Source: CAYUCJ01 sp049282265 (GTDB taxonomy: Bacteria > Desulfobacterota > DSM-4660 > Desulfatiglandales > Desulfatiglandaceae). Taken from it: 48,424 nucleotides of DNA. The stretch is taken from assembly GCA_049282265.1 (NCBI GenBank), contig JBAPTR010000032.1:1-48424 (forward strand), in the 5' to 3' direction. Below are positions 15,064 to 23,344 of this stretch, piece by piece. A program made the translations under genes and the position numbers. How positions within the stretch are numbered: the stretch's first letter is position 1; each line of letters opens with the position of its first letter. The notes beneath the pieces were generated by a model. The model did no database searches. It saw nothing but the letters and a program-made list of their open reading frames with translations, and was not told where the DNA came from.

Positions 15064-15161
15064 TTCCGGCGTAAGGGATTCTTCGCCTCTTGTGCAAATG
15101 CCTTGGCTTATTCGATAGCATGGTTTCTGCCGACGTCCTGCATTTTTGATCATTTTCTCAT

Positions 15162-15971
15162 TCAGTAAAGAGGCGGTGAAATCATAAGCCCGGAATGGAC
15201 TTTTTGCACACCTTGGACACCTTCAATGGTCTTTATGATTCGATTCACGCTTTCGCTGTCATTGGACAGCCCGTTAACCTGCACGATCCCTCTTTCAACA
15301 ATATCTATGGTCAACAACCTGTCATCCAGGTCGTTCTTCAGAAGGGCTCCCTGAATTCTTTTCAGTATTGACAGTCTCTCCATGGCCTCCAGTGCCGTGA
15401 GGCTACAGGCGGCCATTTCCTCAGCGCGAGCTGTATCCATTACGAGCGTGGCAATGGTTTTATACCCTATTTTGGCCGAATTTAGGATCAGGTCATAGAG
15501 GTCCGGGTTGTCAAAATCCATGTCAAAGGCGAGACGACAAAATTTTCTTTGCTTGCTGTCAGTCGCCTGTAGTAATTTTCTAGCGACATCAACATCCAAC
15601 TCTTGCTGTTCACGAATTGTTTCTAACCGGGCAGCCTCAGGTGCGTTAATGCGCACGTGCAGTGCACACCCGAAGTCCTGAAGAAGAATTTGACTGCCAT
15701 GGCCTATGATGATGCCCTCCCCTCTTCTGGATATCTCATAAATAATAGCATCCATATAATCCATATAGACCTGTGGTTTGTTGTGAAACAGCCGTGAAAA
15801 AAAGCCTGGGTTTCCAAGTGCCTTGAGGTCTTCCGAAAGGACACCGACCTTTGGAGCCAGTTCCAATAGTTCCTGATCATCGTAGATATCCAAATTTAAT
15901 CCCTTTGCGACATTTTGTGCAATTTCCCGCACACCGCATCCCATATAACCTGAAATTGTAATGAGTGACAT
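15162..15971 (-). CDS. Cytidylate kinase-like protein with C-terminal BON-like domain
   Basis: A 269-residue two-part protein. Residues 1-190 resemble the cytidylate-kinase-like family, with an N-terminal nucleotide loop GYMGCGVREIA that lacks the usual GKS/T, and segments IIIGHGSQILL and LHVRINAPEAARLE. Residues about 200-265 look like a BON domain (IVQVNGLSNDSESVNRI, then GVQGVQKVHSGL). The start is ATG with AAGGAGG upstream. The gene is convergent with the activator gene and stands alone. Proteins of the first family occur widely in deltaproteobacteria with unknown substrate. A sensing or stress role is possible but not shown. Confidence 0.75.
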   Translation of the reverse strand: MSLITISGYMGCGVREIAQNVAKGLNLDIYDDQELLELAPKVGVLSEDLKALGNPGFFSRLFHNKPQVYMDYMDAIIYEISRRGEGIIIGHGSQILLQDFGCALHVRINAPEAARLETIREQQELDVDVARKLLQATDSKQRKFCRLAFDMDFDNPDLYDLILNSAKIGYKTIATLVMDTARAEEMAACSLTALEAMERLSILKRIQGALLKNDLDDRLLTIDIVERGIVQVNGLSNDSESVNRIIKTIEGVQGVQKVHSGLMISPPLY

Positions 15972-16244
15972 CTTTACGCCTCCTTAAACAATAAATTTGT
16001 GCTCTGCCGATACAAACATCATCTGAAAAGCAAGTTGGTTTCCATTCATAATCTGAGGAAACAAGATCAAGAGTACGGTATAGATTATCATACGGACGGG
16101 AAATAGGCAATGCCCAATAAAGAGTCGCTTGAGCGTTTTCCCCGCACATCATGGCGGATTGACGGACCACCCGAATGCCCAGGAAGGGTCACCGATGTAC
16201 CCGCCAAAATGGTAACCAAATTCGCTAAGGTCAACTAATTCTTC

Positions 16245-16273
16245 TTGACATTCCTGCCCCAAGAAAATATTTT
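16245..16273 (+). promoter_or_regulatory. Possible promoter of the TRAP/dehalogenase-like operon
   Basis: TTGACA (16245-16250), a 17-base spacer and TATTTT (16268-16273) lie about 105 bases before the dctP start. They fall within the roughly 400-base gene-free stretch between 15972 and 16379. The remainder of that stretch shows no other clear feature apart from the leader hairpin at 16327. Confidence 0.5.
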
Positions 16274-16326
16274 TTAGATAATAAAAGGTCAGACTTTATG
16301 TGAATACTACATTTGCTCTTCTTGGC

Positions 16327-16346
16327 GCCTGCAGGGTCTTGCAGGC
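16327..16346 (+). other. Leader hairpin upstream of the TRAP operon
   Basis: GCCTGCA (16327-16333) and TGCAGGC (16340-16346) form a perfect 7-bp stem around a 6-base loop. It lies 20 bases before the AAGGAGG ribosome site. It could be an operator for the FadR-type regulator at the operon's end or an RNA hairpin; the sequence does not decide. Confidence 0.4.
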
Positions 16347-16379
16347 TGAACATTAACTCTTACGATAAGGAGGTTGGTG

Positions 16380-17408
16380 ATGAGAAAGGCGATTTTTCTT
16401 GGAATTATGGTGGCTTTTTCAGGGGGTATCCTACTGGGTGGTCTGAACAAACCTTGTCGGGCATCAGACACGATTGTATTGAAACTTGCCCACTTTATGC
16501 CAACCATGCACGTACTGCATCGAAAGGGTTTTGTACCGTTTGCGGAGAAGGTGGCAAAACTGACAAACGGCAGAGTAGAAATCAAGATATACCCGGGTGG
16601 TGTACTGGGTAATCCCAAGACGATGGTTGATGCCATCAAGACAGGAATTACGGACATCGGCTTTGTTCTTCCCGAATACGTGCCCGGGCGATTCAAGAGA
16701 AGCAGCGTATTTGAACTCCCTTTCATTTTTGACAGTGCTGCTCATGTTACCAAAACGGTCTACGCCATTTATGACAAATACCTGAAGGACGACTACAGGG
16801 ACTTCAAGGTCTTGTGGTTTTTGTCTGCTCCCCTGAGCCAGCTCCAAACCGTAAAAAAGGCGGTGGTAAAGGCCTCTGATTTTCGCGGTATGAACATCCG
16901 GTCAGGAAGCGCCGATGAAACCGCCGGGCTGAAATTGCTAGGTGCAAATCCTGTCGGAATGCCCATTTCAGAACTTTCTATCGCCCTTCAGAGAGGAATT
17001 GTGGATGGCGCCCTGACGCCTTACGCAGCACTCAAGGCCCATAAGCTGATAGATATAGTGAAGCATATCACGGAGATCAACTACAACGGAGCCTTGATGT
17101 GCGTCCTTATGAACAAGAAAAAGTGGAATTCACTGCCGGACTTTGCAAAGAAAGCCATTGACCAGGTGGCTACAGAGGAATTCGGCGTGATGACGGCCAA
17201 GGCCTTTGATGAGGAAGATGCCGAAAACATTGCTTTAGCCAAAGAAAAGGGGATAGAGCTGCTTAAACTTCCGGATGCCGAAAAATCCAAGGTTAGGGCC
17301 AAATTGAAGGTGCTTTGGGTAAAGTGGGTGAACAATATGTCCAAAAAGGGCTTTCCGGCGCAGGAGATCCTCGATGCTACCCTCAAAGCGGCAAAGGCCA
17401 GCCAGTAA
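16380..17408 (+). CDS. dctP: TRAP transporter substrate-binding protein (DctP family)
   Basis: A 342-residue periplasmic binding protein. The N-terminal signal peptide is MRKAIFLGIMVAFSGG and onward to about residue 28 (cleavage near RASD). The family segment ELSIALQRGIVDGALTP is present near the usual ligand-contact position. The start is ATG 16380, six bases after AAGGAGG; upstream TTG and GTG codons are rejected. It is the first gene of the run P-Q-M-dehalogenase-like-FadR. It binds an organic acid in the periplasm and delivers it to the QM permease. It differs clearly from the orphan DctP at 412. Confidence 0.93.
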   Translation: MRKAIFLGIMVAFSGGILLGGLNKPCRASDTIVLKLAHFMPTMHVLHRKGFVPFAEKVAKLTNGRVEIKIYPGGVLGNPKTMVDAIKTGITDIGFVLPEYVPGRFKRSSVFELPFIFDSAAHVTKTVYAIYDKYLKDDYRDFKVLWFLSAPLSQLQTVKKAVVKASDFRGMNIRSGSADETAGLKLLGANPVGMPISELSIALQRGIVDGALTPYAALKAHKLIDIVKHITEINYNGALMCVLMNKKKWNSLPDFAKKAIDQVATEEFGVMTAKAFDEEDAENIALAKEKGIELLKLPDAEKSKVRAKLKVLWVKWVNNMSKKGFPAQEILDATLKAAKASQ

Positions 17409-17493
17409 TCCCTTTTGATACAATGTATTCGGGCCATCCCTCTTGAAGACAACTCAATTGAGATCGGCCCGAAACATAAGAAAAGGTCGAAAA

Positions 17494-18000
17494 ATGGAAA
17501 CAAAACCACCTGCCAGAGGCTTTGAATCGTGGGTAAATCTCGTGGCAAAATATGCTGATCATGTGACATGGGGCGTACTCTTCTTCCTGATGGTCATTAC
17601 AATGGCGGATGTTTTCCTCAGAAAAATCTTCCACACATCAATCCTGGGGACTGTGGAGATCACGGAACTCTCAATGGCAGCCATTGTATTCTGCTCCTTG
17701 GCGGAATGCCAGGTACATGACGGCCACATCAAGGTGGACATCCTCCTTAAGGGTTTCAGTAAACGTGTGCAGGCCGTTTTTGATCTTATCACCCAGACAG
17801 CCTGTTTCCTCTTTTTCTCCATGATGACCTGGGCCATGTTCCATTATGCTATAGCAATGAAGGAAGGGGGAGAAGTCACAATTGACCTGAGCTTGCCAAA
17901 ATATCCTATTGTCTGGGTGGCTTGTGCCGGCTGTGCCTTGCTTGCGATGGTCCTTCTTTGCAAATCCCTGAAGGCACTGCGGGAGGTGTTTGAATCATGA
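17494..18000 (+). CDS. dctQ: TRAP transporter small permease (DctQ family)
   Basis: A 168-residue integral membrane protein with four hydrophobic segments, at about residues 25-45, 58-78, 98-120 and 138-158. It shows the family segment ELSMAAIVFCSLAECQVHDGHIKVD. The start is set at ATG 17494; a TTG at 17443 would add 17 non-family residues. Its stop overlaps the dctM start by four bases (ATGA). It pairs with DctM in the inner membrane. Confidence 0.9.
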   Translation: METKPPARGFESWVNLVAKYADHVTWGVLFFLMVITMADVFLRKIFHTSILGTVEITELSMAAIVFCSLAECQVHDGHIKVDILLKGFSKRVQAVFDLITQTACFLFFSMMTWAMFHYAIAMKEGGEVTIDLSLPKYPIVWVACAGCALLAMVLLCKSLKALREVFES

Positions 18001-19298
18001 ACCCGATAATTGTGGGGATAATTGGGATTCTCTTCCTCTTCCTGCTCCTGGCCATGCGCATGCAGATCGCCTTTGCAATGGCCTTGGTGGGTTTTCTGGG
18101 ATTCATAGTACTGAGTTCCTTTGACTCCGCCGTCGGACTGTTGGGCATTCTGCCATTCGATACTACCGCATCCTACACCCTGAGTGTTATCCCTCTTTTC
18201 CTCCTTATGGGGGAGTTTGCCAATCATTCAGGAATGGGTTCTGAACTGTATGAGATGCTTTACAAGTGGATAGGTTTCCTCCCGGGCGGTCTTGCAATGG
18301 CGACAGTGGGAGCCTGTGCCTGTTTTGCGGCCATTACAGGATCTTCCCTTGCTACTGCAGCCATGTTCGGCGCAATAGCATTTCCTGAGATGAAACGGCT
18401 CAACTACTCCGACAAACTGGCCACAGGCTGCATTGCCGCAGGGGGAACTCTCGGAATCTTGATTCCTCCCAGTTCCGTTCTTATTCTTTACGGCATTATT
18501 ACAGAACAGAGCATAGCGAAGCTGTTCATTGCAGGTGTCATCCCGGGACTATGTCTGGCCTTGTTGTTCATCTTGGTCATCTATGTAATGACCAAGGCGA
18601 AGCCCTCTCTGGGCGCGGCAGGCCCCAAATTCAGCATGATGGAGAAGGTGGTTTCCCTCAAGGCCACCGGCAGTTTACTGGGGCTGTTTGTCCTGGTGAT
18701 CGGCGGTCTTTACACCGGCTGGTTCACGGCCACTGAGGCGGCGGGTGTTGGTGCTTTCGGTGCCTTTTGCGTTGCCATTCTGAAGCGGCGCCTTACCATG
18801 AAAAACCTTCTTGCATCCCTGAAAGATACCGCCGGATCCACCGCCTTTATTTTCGCTATCCTGATAGGAGCCATGATATTTCAACACTTTGTGACCTTAA
18901 CCCAGATCCCGAACGTCCTTGTCAGTTATATAGTCGGGGCGGGAGTGAGCAAGTACATTGTTATTTCAGCGGTCATTGCTGCCTTTATGGTTCTGGGTTG
19001 TTTCATGGAGGGACTCTCGATCATGGTCCTTGCCGTTCCCGTCATCTATCCCGTCGTCATCCAGCTCGGCTTTGATCCCATCTGGTTTGGTATCATCATC
19101 ACCATTACTATGGAAATGAGCCTGATAACGCCGCCCGTAGGGGTAAATGTATTTGTTCTCAGCGGGGTCGTTAAGGAAGTGCCCATGTATACAATTTTTC
19201 GGGGGATACTTCCTTTTTGGGTCGCCATGATAGCTTGTATCGCCCTCCTGACGGCGTTTCCTAAGATCGTGCTCTTTCTTCCAAACTCCATGATGTAG
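17997..19298 (+). CDS. dctM: TRAP transporter large permease (DctM family)
   Basis: A 433-residue protein with about 12 hydrophobic segments and the family landmarks IPLFLLMGEFANHSGM, AAITGSSLATAAMFG, IPPSSVLILYGI, and LITPPVGVNVFVLSGV near the C-terminus. Length is normal. It drives sodium-coupled uptake of the ligand delivered by DctP. It is translationally coupled to dctQ and followed 20 bases later by the dehalogenase-like gene, which points to one transcript. Confidence 0.95.
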   Translation: MNPIIVGIIGILFLFLLLAMRMQIAFAMALVGFLGFIVLSSFDSAVGLLGILPFDTTASYTLSVIPLFLLMGEFANHSGMGSELYEMLYKWIGFLPGGLAMATVGACACFAAITGSSLATAAMFGAIAFPEMKRLNYSDKLATGCIAAGGTLGILIPPSSVLILYGIITEQSIAKLFIAGVIPGLCLALLFILVIYVMTKAKPSLGAAGPKFSMMEKVVSLKATGSLLGLFVLVIGGLYTGWFTATEAAGVGAFGAFCVAILKRRLTMKNLLASLKDTAGSTAFIFAILIGAMIFQHFVTLTQIPNVLVSYIVGAGVSKYIVISAVIAAFMVLGCFMEGLSIMVLAVPVIYPVVIQLGFDPIWFGIIITITMEMSLITPPVGVNVFVLSGVVKEVPMYTIFRGILPFWVAMIACIALLTAFPKIVLFLPNSMM

Positions 19299-19318
19299 CT
19301 GAAAAGGAGCTGAACCAG

Positions 19319-20755
19319 ATGCAGCATTCGGACATATTTCTTGCCATACTCCTCTTGGTCGACTTTGGGCTTTTTGCAGGGGCGCTGTATTTTGCATTTG
19401 AATCTCTCAAAGAAAGTGAACGCCGGGCCCCTCGGATGGGAGCCGGGATCGCTGTCCTGGCTCTCTTGATCGGGTTCCTGATCATATTCCTGCCCATCCT
19501 GAGGGTCCCTTTCGCCATAATCGTCTGCCTCGGGGCTGCATTCGGTCTGGTATTGCTCATACCGGGAAACCATCATCTCAAGGCCTTGAAAGGCGCTGAC
19601 GGTCACTTGGTGGAGGAGCCAGTGCGTCCCGATGAGCGGGACATTCCGTTTGCCCGCCTGCGGAGCCTGCCGCCGGGATCAGAGTATTACCGAAAGTATT
19701 ACCAGATGCACCCTGAAAGGGAAGAAGCGGACAGGAATCGCCGCGAGAAGGGACTCTTGGGCAAACCGGGGGGTATTGACGGTCGCTACCCACCCAATGT
19801 ATCCATGATACATGCCTCATTTGATATGCCCGATTTTCTGGGCACCTTTGCCGTTGCAGAGCCGGACCAAGGGAGTTCGCCTTTGGAGATGGATCATGCA
19901 AAGGCCACGGAAATAGTAAAAAAATACACCCTGCATCTCGGTGCCAGCGCGGTTGGGATATGCAGGGTAAACCAGAACTGGGTTTATTCCCACAGGGGCG
20001 AAATTTTCTATGACCAGTGGGAGGAATGGGGCAGGGAACTGGATCCGAATGAACTGCCACCCTTCGCAGTGGTAATGCTCACGGAAATGGACTGGGAGCA
20101 CGTATCTGCTGCCCCGCACACACCATCTGTGGCCGAAAGCGCACGGAACTACGGTAAGGGAGCCTATTTGAGCACTGCACTGGCCCGCTGGTTTGCTCAC
20201 ATGGGCTACAGAGGTGTCGCACAAAATACACGACGTTACGACATTGTCCTTCCCCCGCTGGCAGCGGATGCCGGCCTCGGTGAGGTGGGCCGTCAAGGCT
20301 ATCTCATAGCGCCGCGATTCGGGGCCCGAGTACGTATATTCGCAACGCTCACCGATATGCCTCTGATTCCCGACAAAGCCATATCCATCGGCGCAGACGA
20401 ATTTTGTAAGAGATGTAAGAAGTGCGCGGAATCCTGCCCTTCCAGGTCTATCCTGAAAGGGGATAAAGTGACCCACAACGGGGCACTGAAGTGGAAACTG
20501 AACGAGGATACGTGCTTTGAATACTGGAGCAAGGTGGGGACCGATTGCTCCATCTGCATGGCAGTCTGCCCTTTCAGCAGGCCCAATACCCTCCTGCATA
20601 ACCTTATTCGCTGGTTCGTAGGCAGATCTCCTGTGGCACAACGGCTTTTCCCACATATGGATAATGTGCTATACGGGAGGAAGTGGCGACCCAAGCCTGT
20701 TCCGTTATGGCTGGATTATCACAAGGGAGTAAAAGACAAGAAGGAGGTTTACTAG
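19319..20755 (+). CDS. Membrane-anchored reductive-dehalogenase-like iron-sulfur protein
   Basis: A 478-residue protein. Residues 1-85 hold three hydrophobic segments (about 5-27, 41-61, 64-82) and no twin-arginine signal. Residues about 190-350 resemble the corrinoid-binding part of reductive dehalogenases, including AGLGEVGRQGYLIAPRFG and RIFATLTDMPL. Two 4Fe-4S motifs follow: C363/C366/C369/C373-Pro and C399-x10-C410-x2-C413-x3-C417-Pro. The positive residues after the first segment (KESERRAPR) suggest a cytoplasmic loop there, so the catalytic part would face the cytoplasm. Start ATG has AAGGAG upstream. It sits inside a TRAP operon. Known relatives reduce organohalides with cobamide, or act as related corrinoid reductases; its own substrate is unknown. 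The three-helix N-terminus recalls a fused RdhB-type anchor (inference). Confidence 0.85.
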   Translation: MQHSDIFLAILLLVDFGLFAGALYFAFESLKESERRAPRMGAGIAVLALLIGFLIIFLPILRVPFAIIVCLGAAFGLVLLIPGNHHLKALKGADGHLVEEPVRPDERDIPFARLRSLPPGSEYYRKYYQMHPEREEADRNRREKGLLGKPGGIDGRYPPNVSMIHASFDMPDFLGTFAVAEPDQGSSPLEMDHAKATEIVKKYTLHLGASAVGICRVNQNWVYSHRGEIFYDQWEEWGRELDPNELPPFAVVMLTEMDWEHVSAAPHTPSVAESARNYGKGAYLSTALARWFAHMGYRGVAQNTRRYDIVLPPLAADAGLGEVGRQGYLIAPRFGARVRIFATLTDMPLIPDKAISIGADEFCKRCKKCAESCPSRSILKGDKVTHNGALKWKLNEDTCFEYWSKVGTDCSICMAVCPFSRPNTLLHNLIRWFVGRSPVAQRLFPHMDNVLYGRKWRPKPVPLWLDYHKGVKDKKEVY

Positions 20756-20759
20756 GCAT

Positions 20760-21464
20760 TTGACTTTCAAGCCGTTAGACAAAAAAAGGTATCCCGAGCT
20801 GGTTGCCCATGAGATAGAAAAACGCATCCTGAACAATGAATTGCAATTAGGCCAGAAACTCCTTCCAGAGATGCAACTGGCCAAAGATTTTCAGGTGAGC
20901 CGTTCCGTAGTGCGTGAGGCCATGCGTCTGCTGGAAGGTGGAGGTTTTGTGACTATCAAGAGGGGGCCTAAAGGGGGTATTTTTGCCAACAACGGGTATC
21001 ATAAGCCCCTGAGCGAGGCCTTGGGAAGATTGGTGGATTCCGGCATGGTACACGAGGAGCATGTCTTTGAGATCAGGCTGCTCATTGAACCCTATGCAGC
21101 CGGTGAGGCGGCCCGGTGGGCGACAAAAAACGATATTGGAAAACTCCGGGACCTTCTCGCCCGCTCCAGGGAAAGGATGGACGATCCTGATTTTCTTCAG
21201 CAGGTCAGAGGAAAATTCCATATTTGTCTTGCCGAGGCCTCAGGGAATCCCATTCTGCTGATATTGATGAATGCCCTTATCGAGTTGTTGAGAAAATATT
21301 TTTCTGAATTCAAGGAGCTTGACCTGGAAAAACAAGCGGTGGGAATCCATGAGAAAATTCTGGATGCTATTGTTGAGAGGAAACCTGAGAAAGCCTCGAA
21401 GCTGATGAAAATGCATATCATGGAAATCAAAAAATACGTGGAAAAATGGGGCAAGGCCGGGTGA
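20760..21464 (+). CDS. FadR-type GntR family transcriptional regulator (FCD domain)
   Basis: A 234-residue regulator. The N-terminal winged helix-turn-helix (about 12-78) includes KLLPEMQLAKDFQVSRSVV, and the C-terminal FCD ligand-binding domain (about 95-225) has the typical His/Asp/Glu-rich helices. The start is TTG 20760, 12 bases after AAGGAGG; no better start codon is in frame before the DNA-binding domain. It begins four bases after the dehalogenase-like gene. As the last gene of the TRAP operon it is the likely repressor of that operon, responding to the transported acid or a product. Confidence 0.92.
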   Translation: MTFKPLDKKRYPELVAHEIEKRILNNELQLGQKLLPEMQLAKDFQVSRSVVREAMRLLEGGGFVTIKRGPKGGIFANNGYHKPLSEALGRLVDSGMVHEEHVFEIRLLIEPYAAGEAARWATKNDIGKLRDLLARSRERMDDPDFLQQVRGKFHICLAEASGNPILLILMNALIELLRKYFSEFKELDLEKQAVGIHEKILDAIVERKPEKASKLMKMHIMEIKKYVEKWGKAG

Positions 21465-21485
21465 AATTGGGCTCATGGCTCCAGA

Positions 21486-22655
21486 TTACCCACACAAGGC
21501 CGTAAATCCTCTTTTCAGGTCCTCCATGAGGTCCTGCGGATCTTCCAGACCGATATTGAGCCGCACGATGGTCTTATCCGGATACCTTGAACTGCACAAG
21601 CGATTGTATTTTGCAGCCGTCATGAGACTCTTGTACCCGCCCCAGCTGTAACCGAGCCCGAAGAGATGGAGCGCATTCACAAAGGCGGCCAGCTTTGCAT
21701 CGGGATAGTCTTCTTTGAATGTGACGGCAAAGAGGCCTGAGGACCCCTTGAAATCCCTCTTCCAGATGGAATGTTCCGGGTGGCTCGGGAGTGCCGGGTG
21801 GATGACCTTATCCACCAGATCGACCGTTTCGAGCCATTTGGCGACTTTCAGGGCCGACCGCTCATGTTGCTTCAACCGCATCGGCAACGTTTTGAGGCCC
21901 CGCAGGGCAAGATAGCAGTCCTCGGGCGACGCGAAGGCCTCCATGACCCTGTAGAATTTCTGGAATTCCTCTTCAAATTCCTCCCTCAGGGTCACGGATC
22001 CCAGCAGCACATCTGAATGGCCTGCAATATATTTCGTGACGGATTGCACCGAGACATCGATGCCGAGATCAAAAGGTCTGAGGTAAAGGGGCGTTGCCCA
22101 CGTATTATCGAGTACCGTCACAATTCTCTTTTCCCGGGCGACGGCCGTGACAGCGGGGATGTCCTGTATTTCAAAGGTGTTTGATCCGGGGGATTCAAGA
22201 AAGATCAGACTCGTATTCGGCCTGATGAAATCGATAATATCCCCGCCCGCGGCCGGAGGAATAACCCCGATCTCTACATTGTACCGGGAAAGAATCCTGT
22301 TGCAGAAACGGGCCGTAGGGCCATAGATGTTGTCACACAGGAGGATGTGATCGCCGCTCTTGGTAAACGCGAAAAGGGTGTTGATGATGGCGTTTATTCC
22401 GGACTGGAAGACCCGGGTCATGTGGCCGCCCTCCAGCCGCCTGAGGGCCTCCTCGAGGGCCCGCTGGGTGGGCAGCCGGTCCGTGCCGTAGGATATCCCG
22501 TCATATTGCCCTTTGTTTGCCATGGCAAGATCTTCGTACCCTTGAAACAGGACGGTGGATCCCTTGTAGACGGGCGGATTGATGGTCCTCACCTTTTTTC
22601 CGCTTACCTCATTGCAGTAATCGTTGAACCCTATGAGTTCAGTTGATTTTTTCAT
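21486..22655 (-). CDS. metC: Cys/Met-metabolism PLP enzyme, cystathionine beta-lyase-like
   Basis: A 389-residue fold-type I PLP enzyme of the Cys/Met metabolism family. The Schiff-base lysine lies in SVTKYIAGHSDVLLGS (about residue 203). The segment YDGISYGTDRLPTQRALEEAL near residue 50-70 carries the Tyr that contacts the neighbouring active site, and SWGGYKSLM (about 340) contains the Gly-rich C-terminal part. The extended N-terminus and RLNIGLEDPQDL end fit MetC-type lyases, which cleave cystathionine to homocysteine, ammonia and pyruvate; a sulfhydrylase or other lyase role is possible. Start ATG has AAAGGAA upstream. It is convergent with the FadR-type gene (21 bases apart) and otherwise stands alone. 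Confidence 0.85.
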   Translation of the reverse strand: MKKSTELIGFNDYCNEVSGKKVRTINPPVYKGSTVLFQGYEDLAMANKGQYDGISYGTDRLPTQRALEEALRRLEGGHMTRVFQSGINAIINTLFAFTKSGDHILLCDNIYGPTARFCNRILSRYNVEIGVIPPAAGGDIIDFIRPNTSLIFLESPGSNTFEIQDIPAVTAVAREKRIVTVLDNTWATPLYLRPFDLGIDVSVQSVTKYIAGHSDVLLGSVTLREEFEEEFQKFYRVMEAFASPEDCYLALRGLKTLPMRLKQHERSALKVAKWLETVDLVDKVIHPALPSHPEHSIWKRDFKGSSGLFAVTFKEDYPDAKLAAFVNALHLFGLGYSWGGYKSLMTAAKYNRLCSSRYPDKTIVRLNIGLEDPQDLMEDLKRGFTALCG

Positions 22656-22896
22656 GAGTATTCATTCCTTTTGTCTGGGTTCCCCTGGATATTGGACCCA
22701 AAGGATCCGGGTTAGGTAACGTTTCCGCAAGATAGAATAATGATCGAACACCTTGCAAGAAAAAACCCCTGTCGTCTCGGCAATTGAAAGAATCGTCGAT
22801 ACGATAAGTCCGCCTTTTCTTGAGTTGACGGAACAACCTCAACCTGATACGATTTTTTTCATTCTGCGGGTTCTTTCTTATATCAGCAGGCCCGTT

Positions 22897-22979
22897 TTGA
22901 TGTAATCAAAAACTTTCCATCCATGGACTTTTTTCCGACCTCCATGGGCACGATGATGACTTCCTAACAAGTCATCATG
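22897..22979 (-). repeat. Shortened, inverted copy of the hairpin element
   Basis: Read on the minus strand this begins with hairpin 1 (ATGATGACTTG, then AAGTCATCAT; 22953-22978), continues CGTGCCCATGG as in the copy at 12857, then jumps to an imperfect hairpin 4 and the end GATTACATCAA. Hairpins 2 and 3 are missing, so this is an internally deleted copy. It lies in the 345-base gap before ybaB, ending just before its ribosome site. The rest of that gap (22656-22896) shows no clear feature. Confidence 0.65.
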
Positions 22980-23001
22980 ACTTCTTGAAAGGAGAAACGA
23001 A

Positions 23002-23331
23002 ATGAAAGGAATGCCCAACATGGGCCAGATCATGAAACAGGCCCAGCAGTTTCAGGCCAAGATGGCCAAGCTACAGGAAGAAGTGGGGGACAGGACGGTG
23101 GAGGCCTCGTCCGGCGGAGGCATGGTGACCGTCACGGCCAATGGCCGGCAGGAAATTGTCGCCATCACCATTGAACCCGAAGTCATCGATCCTGAAGACA
23201 GGGAAATGCTTCAGGACCTGGTCATGGCAGCGGTGAACGACGCCCTCAACAAGGCCAAAGAAATGATGAACGAGGAAATGGGTACACTGACCAAGGGTAT
23301 GAACCTTCCCAATATTCCGGGCCTGACGTAG
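23002..23331 (+). CDS. ybaB: YbaB/EbfC family nucleoid-associated protein
   Basis: A 109-residue protein of the YbaB/EbfC family. It has the Met/Gln-rich start MKGMPNMGQIMKQAQQFQ, the core AKLQEEVGDRTVEASSGGG, and the segment DLVMAAVNDALNKAKE. Homologues form DNA-binding dimers and are nearly always next to recR, as here (13 bases upstream of it). dnaX, a usual upstream partner, is absent. Start ATG has AAAGGAG upstream. Confidence 0.95.
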   Translation: MKGMPNMGQIMKQAQQFQAKMAKLQEEVGDRTVEASSGGGMVTVTANGRQEIVAITIEPEVIDPEDREMLQDLVMAAVNDALNKAKEMMNEEMGTLTKGMNLPNIPGLT

Positions 23332-23344
23332 AAAGGGAAGCAAA

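Noticed and set aside
19319..19600. Twin-arginine signal on the dehalogenase-like protein
   Set aside because: The only Arg pair (ERRAP) lies after the first membrane segment and lacks the SRRxFLK context.
19817..20656. Minus-strand frame of about 280 codons opposite the dehalogenase-like gene
   Set aside because: Shadow of a gene with two intact iron-sulfur motifs.
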